Positions 42,608-48,895 of a stretch of 48,895 nucleotides of DNA are shown piece by piece. The translations under genes were made by a program, and so were the position numbers. The stretch's first letter is position 1. Every line of letters starts with the position of its first letter. This DNA comes from Bryobacterales bacterium. Its GTDB lineage: Bacteria; Acidobacteriota; Terriglobia; Bryobacterales; Bryobacteraceae. The notes below the pieces were generated by a model. The model saw only the letters and a list, made by a program, of their open reading frames with translations. It was not told where the DNA came from and searched no databases. The stretch is from positions 1 to 48,895 of the forward strand of contig JADLDI010000024.1 of NCBI GenBank assembly GCA_020846745.1, written 5' to 3'.

Positions 42608-43132
42608 TTACGCGGCGTAGTTGAGGATGGGAGGAGCGTTTACGCCGCAGCAGCGCTTGTATTTTTGGCCCGAGCCGCAGGGGCAGGGAGAATTGCGGCC
42701 GACTTCGGCGGGGTGGGGATTTCGTTTCGCAAAATTTTGATTTTGTTGGGGTTCGTCGGCGGGAGTGGGTGTGGTGGGGGCGTCGGCAACCCGTTCTTTA
42801 CGGTCGGGGTACCGCAGGGGTGTGTCGGCGTTGGGGTTGGAGTGGGCGCGGAGGGTTTGGAGGTCGCGGAGTTGGCGCATGGCACGGTTGAAGGAGCCCT
42901 CCCAGCTTAGGGAGAGTTTCTGATATTTGAAGAACTCAGGGGTACCTTCCGGGAATTGCATGGCGAGTTGGGCGGCACGTTCAAAGTGCCATTGGGCGAA
43001 GGCCATGCGCTGGCAGGCGAAGTCTTCGAGGCAACCGTGGGGGCGAGCGGCGTCGCGGATGGAGGCGGCCAGGGCATCGAACACGTTGCGCTGGGCAGCC
43101 GAGATTGCGGGGGGAAGAACGGGTGTGGACAT
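42608..43132 (-). CDS. SEC-C motif protein
   Basis: A protein of 174 residues from ATG 43132 (a further in-frame ATG is 21 bases upstream). The first 110 residues are helical, then comes a Pro/Thr/Asn-rich linker (about 115-145), and the C-terminus carries [19 protein letters not shown], the SEC-C zinc motif (CxCx8CC) first known from SecA tails. Such proteins often bind ribosomes or SecB-like partners, but many have no known role. The gene is convergent with the acetate-kinase-like gene. Confidence 0.88.
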   Translation of the reverse strand: MSTPVLPPAISAAQRNVFDALAASIRDAARPHGCLEDFACQRMAFAQWHFERAAQLAMQFPEGTPEFFKYQKLSLSWEGSFNRAMRQLRDLQTLRAHSNPNADTPLRYPDRKERVADAPTTPTPADEPQQNQNFAKRNPHPAEVGRNSPCPCGSGQKYKRCCGVNAPPILNYAA

Positions 43133-43153
43133 GCCCTGGAAATACCATGGCAT

Positions 43154-43482
43154 CCTCGGGATCCTCCCTCAGCGGAAGGATCGGTCTGAGGGCGTTTTGC
43201 TTGTAAGCTGTTGAAAATGAATCTTAAAAAGTTTTTGATTAAAGTTTCAAAACTGTTGTGAATGAACTTTTTCTGATCGGGCGAAATTTAGGAGAAAGTG
43301 GGCAGGTAACGGGTATTCCGACCGGAACCGTGATCCTCCGGCGAGAAAAACACCGGGTGAGAGGGTGCGGGGCAACGGAACGTGAGCAGTGCCTTCGTGG
43401 GGTCGCGATGGGACGAGACCCGTCGCTTCCGCTCGGACTCCGTATCAGGGGTGGTTGGTAATGTGGGGTTGTGCAGTTTGCG
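43154..43482. other. 329-base intergenic stretch
   Basis: It contains a hairpin, CCCTCAG (43166-43172) with CTGAGGG (43186-43192), and an AT-rich promoter-like patch near 43222-43250 for the SEC-C gene. The rest (43276-43482) is GC-rich without a credible frame or repeated motif. I see no RNA gene in it. Confidence 0.5.
43222..43250 (-). promoter_or_regulatory. Predicted promoter of the SEC-C gene
   Basis: Read on the minus strand, TTGAAA (43250-43245) and TTAAGA (43227-43222) are separated by 17 bases, inside the only AT-rich patch of the region. The leader to the start at 43132 would carry the CCCTCAG/CTGAGGG hairpin. Confidence 0.45.
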
Positions 43483-44052
43483 CTACGTAGCGTTGGCTAA
43501 CTCGATGCCGAAGGATTTTAGTAACTGGCGGATGTTGCGTTGGGCGCTTTTGTGGGCGTCGGTGAGGATGCCCATTTCGATGGCGGTATTTTTGATGTCT
43601 TCGATGGCGGCGAGGCGGGCCTGGCGTTCGAGGTCGTTGTTGTAGGGGACCCAGGGGGTCCACCAGGTGATCTGGCGATCCCAGACTTTGGTCTGTTTCT
43701 CGTCGATCACGACGTGGAGCACACGCGGTTCGGGCAACTGGATGGTAACGGTGTCGCCGCTGCGGTGGATGGCGTTGGGAGTGAGGGCGGTAAGATCAAT
43801 GCCGGCCAGGACGTCGGCCTGCACGATTAGCAGGAGCTTTTCGCTGCCGAACGGAACCTTCTTTTCTTCGAGGCCGATCACCTTCTGGATGCGGTAGCGG
43901 ACGGTAACGAGTTGGTTGAGTGCCTGGATTTCGCGGACGAGAGCCGCGGGATCGGCGGTGCGGCGAACGCGCACCTGATGGGAGACGAACAGCGTCAGAA
44001 GAACGCCCGTGAGGGCCGCCGTGAGCAGGGCCAGGATTCGCTTCCAGATCAC
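43483..44052 (-). CDS. DUF4230 family membrane-anchored protein
   Basis: A protein of 189 residues. A single N-terminal membrane helix (ILALLTAALTGVLLTLFVS) is followed by the DUF4230 domain: a LNQLVTVRYRIQKVIGLEEK block near 46-65, then LLLIVQADVLAGIDLTAL, and a beta-strand-rich part, VTIQLPEPRVLHVVID. The C-terminal 40 residues are helical. The family's function is unknown, with members found as single-span proteins of the cell envelope. It lies 19 bases from the stop of the GH43-like gene, which is upstream in transcription, so the two probably share a transcript. Confidence 0.88.
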   Translation of the reverse strand: MIWKRILALLTAALTGVLLTLFVSHQVRVRRTADPAALVREIQALNQLVTVRYRIQKVIGLEEKKVPFGSEKLLLIVQADVLAGIDLTALTPNAIHRSGDTVTIQLPEPRVLHVVIDEKQTKVWDRQITWWTPWVPYNNDLERQARLAAIEDIKNTAIEMGILTDAHKSAQRNIRQLLKSFGIELANAT

Positions 44053-44071
44053 GACTCTACGGTCGCACAGG

Positions 44072-44992
44072 TCAGATTCCGGTTAGCCGGCCTGCACCAA
44101 TGTTCCACTTGCTGGAGGGGCGGCGTGCCTGATAAAAGACGTGGACCGCGGCGCCGCTTTGCCAGGCGCAGCCGTGGCCGTTTTCGCCGCAATCCCAACC
44201 GTCGCGCGACGGTTCGATGACGGGAGTGCTGCCGAGGTAGGGGCCTTCGATTCGGTCTGCTAGAGCTGTGAAGAGGCGTTGGCGGCGGCCGGGGCGGCCG
44301 TGCTGCAGGAAACAGACGGCGGTCAGTAGAAAGCGGCCGCTGTTCAGGCGGACGACCTGAGCACCTTCGAGGCCCCATTCGTAGTCGCGGTCGGTGTGCT
44401 GGTTGTGGAACGGCACCTGGGCGTGGTCGAGAATGCAGCCAACCTTGTCCCATGGTCCGAACCAGGTGTTGGTGCGGCTCTTGGCCAGGTTGATATCGCC
44501 GTGGCCGACCTTATCCATTGCGGTGTAGGTGAGGTAGTGCTCACCGGCCCAGTGGACAGTTTCGACATCGTAGAGGCCGGCGCCTGGGGACGGGAAGAGG
44601 GCGGGTCCTTCGGTCCGGAAATGGGCTCCGTCGGTCGAGACAAGCTGGAGCAGAGGCCAACCGAGTTCAAAACAGGCGGTCTGCAGGAACATGTGAAACA
44701 CACCCGCTTCAAAGACCACGCTGGGCGCACAGACCTGCGGTCCTTTGGCGTCGATGGTGCACGGAGGGAGTTCCTGCCAGGGTCCAGCCAGGGCCGGACT
44801 GACGAAGTGGTAGATGCCCCAGCGGTGCGCACCGAGGCATCCGGTGCCATATAGGTGGTAACGACGGCCGTCGTAGGCGATGCTCGGGTCCTTTAATTCC
44901 GGGAAGAAGCGAGACGCGACGAGCGGGGCATCAACGGTAGAGTTTTCGACACGCGCACCGGTAGTTTCGATCCCCTTGAGCAGTGCGGACAC
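44072..44992 (-). CDS. GH43-like five-bladed beta-propeller protein
   Basis: A protein of 306 residues with no signal peptide. The repeating pattern of Gly/Trp/Tyr-rich strands matches a family 43/62-type propeller. Asp35 in FPELKDPSIAYDGRRYHLYG fits the general base position, DVETVHWAGEHYLTYTAMD supplies a middle-blade acidic residue, and GLEGAQVVRLNSGRFLLTA contains the candidate acid Glu. The sequence is too divergent to name a substrate such as arabinan or xylan. It precedes the DUF4230 gene in the transcription direction. Confidence 0.65.
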   Translation of the reverse strand: MSALLKGIETTGARVENSTVDAPLVASRFFPELKDPSIAYDGRRYHLYGTGCLGAHRWGIYHFVSPALAGPWQELPPCTIDAKGPQVCAPSVVFEAGVFHMFLQTACFELGWPLLQLVSTDGAHFRTEGPALFPSPGAGLYDVETVHWAGEHYLTYTAMDKVGHGDINLAKSRTNTWFGPWDKVGCILDHAQVPFHNQHTDRDYEWGLEGAQVVRLNSGRFLLTAVCFLQHGRPGRRQRLFTALADRIEGPYLGSTPVIEPSRDGWDCGENGHGCAWQSGAAVHVFYQARRPSSKWNIGAGRLTGI

Positions 44993-45070
44993 AATTCCCT
45001 CCGCAAAGGAAGTGGTGGCGTCCGGCTATTCTTCTCTGCTCATGCGGATTAAAAGTACATAAAGATGAGG

Positions 45071-45856
45071 TTATTCGAGCTTCCCGAGGCTGCGCAGGAC
45101 GGCCGCGGTGTTCTTGCCGCCGGGCATGTCGACGGCATGGACCACTTTGCCTTGCAGGTCTTTGGAACCGATGTAGAGTTCTTTGCCGCGTTCGACGCCC
45201 ATCAACACAATGACGAGGTTCTGTTTTGGGTAGACGAGCAGGCGGTACTGCCGTTCGCCGGTTTCGGAACGGTAGTGATCGCGGTCGGGCGTGCCGAGCT
45301 TGCGGACGACGTCGAAGTAGTTGGTGTCGGCGGTGAAACCGAGGTCGGCTTGGAGAACGCCTTCGTAGACGACGGCGCCGCCGGTAGTCCGGAGGTTGAG
45401 GTAGCCGGCGGTGCCGGCGACGATCACGATGCCGACAATCGCCACCCACATCAGCATCTTCCCGATACCGCCTTCGGCTCCTTCGTTGAGGCGAAGCGAC
45501 TGGCGGAGATTGGTAGGGGGCGGTTCGAACGCTTCGGCGCCGGGCGGAACGTCGGGCACCGCCTTACCGGGCATGGAGACGACACGCCGGGTGTAGGGCC
45601 AAATGCTTCCGCCTTTATATTCGAGTTCGCGGCGGAGGCCGACGATCATGACAGGCTCGTCGATTTTCGAGATTTCACCAAGGTAGGAGCGGGGGATCCA
45701 GACCTCACTGTTGATCTTGGAGTTGCGAACCAGAATTTCAGACCAATTACCCTTTTTGTAGGTCCATTCGTTATGCTCAATATTGACGATAGGAGGGTAA
45801 AACGAAAAAGGCCGTTCGCCGAGTTCGTCGAGCGTTGGTGGAATCGGTGCGGCCAT
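45071..45856 (-). CDS. Hypothetical membrane protein with one central membrane helix
   Basis: A protein of 261 residues. The first 125 residues are cytoplasm-like with a Trp/Tyr-rich beta region; one membrane helix follows near 133-152 (MLMWVAIVGIVIVAGTAGYL), then about 100 residues of outer domain ending in Gly/Val/Lys-rich beta strands (GERQYRLLVYPKQNLVIVLM). I do not recognise a family. GGAGG lies upstream of the ATG within the 40-base divergent gap shared with maeB. Confidence 0.75.
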   Translation of the reverse strand: MAAPIPPTLDELGERPFSFYPPIVNIEHNEWTYKKGNWSEILVRNSKINSEVWIPRSYLGEISKIDEPVMIVGLRRELEYKGGSIWPYTRRVVSMPGKAVPDVPPGAEAFEPPPTNLRQSLRLNEGAEGGIGKMLMWVAIVGIVIVAGTAGYLNLRTTGGAVVYEGVLQADLGFTADTNYFDVVRKLGTPDRDHYRSETGERQYRLLVYPKQNLVIVLMGVERGKELYIGSKDLQGKVVHAVDMPGGKNTAAVLRSLGKLE

Positions 45857-45896
45857 CGTTGCCTGAAATCTCCCTCCTAGCTTAACAAGGAGCTAT

Positions 45897-48152
45897 ATGT
45901 CTGTCCGTGCACAAGACGCTCTTGAGTACCACTCGTCCAAACCCGCCGGCAAGCTAGCCATCGTTCCTACCAAGCCTTGCCAGACGCAGCGCGATTTATC
46001 GCTCGCCTACACGCCCGGGGTCGCCGTACCCTGCCTGGAGATCCATCGGGATCCGAACGCCGTTTACAAGTACACATCGAAGGGAAACCTGGTTGCGGTT
46101 GTCACGAACGGCACCGCGGTGCTGGGGCTGGGCAACATCGGTCCGGCGGCGGGCAAACCGGTGATGGAGGGCAAAGGGGTTCTCTTCAAGAGATTTGCAG
46201 ATATAGATGTATTCGATATCGAGCTGGATACGCTGGACCCGAAAGAAGTGATAAGGGCCTGCCAACTGCTGGAACCGACGTTTGGCGGCATCAATCTGGA
46301 AGACATCAAAGCGCCCGAGTGTTTTGAGATTGAGGAAGAGCTTCGGCGGACGCTGAAGATTCCCGTGTTTCACGACGATCAGCACGGGACGGCGATCATT
46401 TCCGGCGCGGCGCTGTTGAACGCCTGCGAGATTGCCGGGAAGCGGTTGGACCAGGTTCGGATGGTGATCAACGGGGCGGGCGCGAGCGCGATCGCCTGCG
46501 GGGAACATTACATCGCGCTGGGCGTACGGCGCGAAAACATCATTCTGTGCGACACGAAAGGAGTCATCTACAAGGGCCGCACCGACCACATGAACAAGTA
46601 CAAAGAGCGATTTGCGGTGGAGACGCCGTGCCGCACTTTGTTGGATGCGTGCGTAGGGGCGGACGTGCTGATTGGGTTGTCGGCCGCGGGCGCGGTGACC
46701 AAAGAAATGATGAAGGTGATGGCTTCGCACCCGATCGTGTTTGCGATGGCGAACCCCGATCCGGAGATCACGTATGAGGACGCAGTGGATGCGCGGCCGG
46801 ACGTGACAATGGCGACGGGGCGTTCGGACTATCCGAACCAGGTGAACAATGTCCTGGGCTTCCCGTTTATTTTCCGGGGCGCGCTGGATGTCCGGGCGAC
46901 TACGATCAACTCAGAGATGAAACTGGCGGCGACGCGCGCGCTGGCGGAATTAGCTCGTGAAGATGTGCCCGATGCGGTACGCCGGGCCTATGGCGTGGAG
47001 ACGATGGAGTTCGGACGGGAATACATCATCCCGAAACCGTTCGACTCGCGCGTGCTGATCCGGGTGGCGTCGGCGGTGGCGAAGGCGGCGGTGGATTCCG
47101 GAGTGGCGCAGCACCCGATCGATATCGAGCAGTACACGATCGAGTTGGAGCGGCGGTTGGGCAAGGCGCACGAAGTGATGCGCTTCATGATTCAGAAAGC
47201 GCGGCGGAAGCCGTGCCGGATCGTGTTTCCCGAGGGGAACGAATCGAAGATCCTGCGGGCGGCGCAGATCCTGCTGGACGAAAAGATTGCGTGCCCGGTG
47301 CTGATCGGCAATCGTGCGGTGATTGAAGATAAGGTGCAAGACCTGCGGCTGGAATTAAATGCCGCCAAGATTGTGGACATCGCCGAGTTCCCGCAGACAG
47401 GGAGTTACGTACAGCGGTTGTACGAACTAAGGCAGAGGAAAGGTATCACGCTTAATGAGGCGGAAGGGCTGAAACAGAATCCGACGCTGTTTGGGGCGCT
47501 GATGCTGCACGCGGGCGATGCCGACGCATTGATCGCCGGCGTGAGCCAGCATTATCCCGACACGATCCGCCCGGCGCTGCAGGTGATTCCGCTGATGAGC
47601 GGCCGGCGGCGCGTGGCGGGGATGTACATGATGATTACTAAGTCGGGGGATATTTATTTCTTTGCCGATGCGACGGTGAATATCGAGCCGACGGCTGAGG
47701 ACTTGGCGGAGATCGCCGTGATGGCGGCGGCGAAGGTGCGGGAGTTCGATATCGAGCCGCGCGTGGCAATGCTGTCGTTCTCTAACTTCGGTTCGACACG
47801 CCATCACCTGACGGAGAAAGTGGCACGCGCGACCGAGATGGCGCGGCGGCTGGATCCGGATCTAATGATCGACGGTGAGTTACAGGCCGACACAGCCGTA
47901 TCGCCGGAAGTTATCGAGCAGACCTATCCCTTTAGCCGGCTGAAGAAGGCGGCCAATGTTTTGATCTTTCCGAACCTGGAATCAGGCAACGTGGCTTATA
48001 AGTTGCTGCAGCGGATTGGCGGGGCGGAAGCGATCGGGCCGATTCTGATGGGTATTTCGAAGCCGGTTCACGTGCTACAGCGCGGCTGCGAAGTGTCGGA
48101 CATCGTGAATATGTCGGCGATCGCGGTGGTGGACTGCCAGAACTTGGGTTGA
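45897..48152 (+). CDS. maeB: NADP-dependent malic enzyme fused to a phosphotransacetylase domain
   Basis: A protein of 751 residues, the usual length of the MaeB hybrid class. The N-terminal malic enzyme half (about 1-420) converts malate to pyruvate with NADP reduction: [37 protein letters not shown], and the Rossmann [11 protein letters not shown]. The C-terminal half (from about 438, [17 protein letters not shown]) is a phosphate acetyltransferase-like domain ending with [16 protein letters not shown] and [10 protein letters not shown]. In E. coli MaeB this domain is regulatory and binds acetyl-CoA. AAGGAG at 45887-45892 sits 4 bases before the ATG. With the acetate-kinase-like gene 3.4 kb away, the window contains both an Ack- and a Pta-type domain. 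Confidence 0.94.
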   Translation: MSVRAQDALEYHSSKPAGKLAIVPTKPCQTQRDLSLAYTPGVAVPCLEIHRDPNAVYKYTSKGNLVAVVTNGTAVLGLGNIGPAAGKPVMEGKGVLFKRFADIDVFDIELDTLDPKEVIRACQLLEPTFGGINLEDIKAPECFEIEEELRRTLKIPVFHDDQHGTAIISGAALLNACEIAGKRLDQVRMVINGAGASAIACGEHYIALGVRRENIILCDTKGVIYKGRTDHMNKYKERFAVETPCRTLLDACVGADVLIGLSAAGAVTKEMMKVMASHPIVFAMANPDPEITYEDAVDARPDVTMATGRSDYPNQVNNVLGFPFIFRGALDVRATTINSEMKLAATRALAELAREDVPDAVRRAYGVETMEFGREYIIPKPFDSRVLIRVASAVAKAAVDSGVAQHPIDIEQYTIELERRLGKAHEVMRFMIQKARRKPCRIVFPEGNESKILRAAQILLDEKIACPVLIGNRAVIEDKVQDLRLELNAAKIVDIAEFPQTGSYVQRLYELRQRKGITLNEAEGLKQNPTLFGALMLHAGDADALIAGVSQHYPDTIRPALQVIPLMSGRRRVAGMYMMITKSGDIYFFADATVNIEPTAEDLAEIAVMAAAKVREFDIEPRVAMLSFSNFGSTRHHLTEKVARATEMARRLDPDLMIDGELQADTAVSPEVIEQTYPFSRLKKAANVLIFPNLESGNVAYKLLQRIGGAEAIGPILMGISKPVHVLQRGCEVSDIVNMSAIAVVDCQNLG

Positions 48153-48166
48153 GAGTTGGCCTGTAT

Positions 48167-48206
48167 ATAGTGCGGACCTGCGCAGTTGGAACACGATCCG
48201 CACTAT
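48167..48206. terminator. Inverted repeat between convergent genes
   Basis: ATAGTGCGGA (48167-48176) and TCCGCACTAT (48197-48206) form a perfect 10-bp stem with a 20-base loop between the maeB stop and the convergent coiled-coil gene. It probably terminates transcription, although the T tract is poor on both strands. Confidence 0.5.
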
Positions 48207-48221
48207 CCTTAGTTGTTGGAC

Positions 48222-48761
48222 TTACTCCAGACCTTTTCGCAGACCCTCAGCTATTACTTTGAGGGTACCTTCCAAAAGTTTTAGCGTTTTCTCAATTTCC
48301 ACAGTTGAGGAACCCTGGATATCGACAAAAATCTTCTGATCCTCTTGAGAGATCGAATTATCACGTTGGATGAAATCGTACAGCGTGTTGAAATCGGACT
48401 TCAATAACTGCGACCGCTTCACCACTGCTTCGATAGCGTCTGCCTGCTGTCGCAAGAGATTGTTGGCTTTAAACTTCGCGCCGTCGCTGCCTGAACCTGC
48501 CGCTTCTATCAAGGCCAGATCTTTCTTGAGATCGGTACCAACTTTGGCAACCATGGCGGCGATGTCCTTCCAAACCATGTCGAATTCCTGGATCTGCCGC
48601 ATAGTCTCTTCGAGATACTGGAGATTGAACAACCATTCCTGGCGAGTTTTATCGTCGATTTTGCCGGTGCGCTTGACCTCTTCCAGGTCAAGCTTGCGCT
48701 GGCGAGATCTTGCCGGCTGCGCTTCTTTGAACTCCTTGAGGTCTTTGGTCAACGTAGCCAA
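48222..48761 (-). CDS. Small coiled-coil hypothetical protein
   Basis: A protein of 179 residues, apparently starting at TTG 48761 with AGGTG about 6 bases upstream; no ATG is available near the start. It is almost wholly alpha-helical and charged, with heptad-like segments at about 40-80 and 95-125 (LRQQADAIEAVVKRSQLLKS), and no signal or membrane helix. I do not recognise the family. It is convergent with maeB and near the window edge. Confidence 0.65.
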   Translation of the reverse strand: MATLTKDLKEFKEAQPARSRQRKLDLEEVKRTGKIDDKTRQEWLFNLQYLEETMRQIQEFDMVWKDIAAMVAKVGTDLKKDLALIEAAGSGSDGAKFKANNLLRQQADAIEAVVKRSQLLKSDFNTLYDFIQRDNSISQEDQKIFVDIQGSSTVEIEKTLKLLEGTLKVIAEGLRKGLE

Positions 48762-48895
48762 TGAAGCACCTAGCGGGAGTTTACTCGTAAGCTAGATGGG
48801 ATAGTTGTAAATGATAGTTGTTGTTGGGGTTTAGCGCGGGGTCGAAGTATTACCTACGTTGGGTACTACAGAGTTGGTCGAGACCGAGGGAATGA

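Noticed and set aside
43166..43192. Hairpin CCCTCAG/CTGAGGG as a terminator
   Set aside because: Followed by GCGTTTTGC, it has only four T residues and no gene ends nearby on the plus strand; more likely part of the SEC-C gene leader or chance.
45065..45880. 271-codon plus-strand frame
   Set aside because: Antisense to the membrane protein gene at 45071-45856, which has a proper ribosome-binding site and a membrane helix.

Overview
The window is a GC-rich bacterial chromosome segment of about 49 kb, most likely from an acidobacterium of the Solibacter/Bryobacter type. The basis is gene content: two copies of the exported DUF1549/DUF1553 cytochrome plus DUF1501 pair, several Tat-signal enzymes, a subtilase ending in NVVWGT hexapeptide repeats, and an exported acetamidase. 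The family names are recognised from motifs, while the lineage is an inference. I saw no rRNA, tRNA, CRISPR array, transposase or phage gene.

Layout. (1) 1-738: the end of an unrecognised gene and a small zinc-ribbon protein. (2) 765-16590: an exported catabolic region. It holds a minus-strand DUF1501/cytochrome pair, a Tat-signal class V aminotransferase fold protein, a PQQ dehydrogenase, an unknown helical-repeat protein, an M20 peptidase, a second cytochrome (with a LamG insert)/DUF1501 pair on the plus strand, and an acetamidase. (3) 16591-19317: a large secreted protein of unknown function and a tiny c-type cytochrome. (4) 19318-20843: a 1.5-kb block without a credible gene. It carries five tandem copies of a two-hairpin structured element, with intrinsic terminators among them; this is the most unusual part of the window. 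(5) 20844-23161: a family 2 glycosyltransferase and an unrecognised zinc metallopeptidase, divergent, with start codons that overlap. (6) 23214-29885: a complete efflux operon (operator, TetR, lipoprotein adaptor, RND pump, TolC). (7) 29752-36002: a polytopic membrane protein, a U32 hydroxylase/peptidase-family protein, a subtilase, and a small repeat. (8) 36007-40141: a minus-strand cluster of Gfo/Idh/MocA oxidoreductase, acyl-CoA dehydrogenase, MeaB GTPase and methylthioadenosine phosphorylase. (9) 40246-48761: a secreted repeat protein coupled to an atypical acetate kinase, a SEC-C protein, a DUF4230 protein, a GH43-like beta-propeller protein, an unknown membrane protein, a malic enzyme-phosphotransacetylase fusion, and a coiled-coil protein.

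How it fits together. Regions 2 and 3 look like exported oxidative breakdown of organic compounds: heme proteins, a quinoprotein dehydrogenase, an amidase and a peptidase, nearly all with signal peptides. Region 8 fits acyl-CoA and methylmalonyl-CoA metabolism, and region 9 fits the acetyl-phosphate/malate node. The efflux operon is self-contained and probably autoregulated. The RNA-like array has no obvious protein partner. Its T-tracts and its G-T pairs, which work as G-U only in RNA read rightward, both point to plus-strand transcription.
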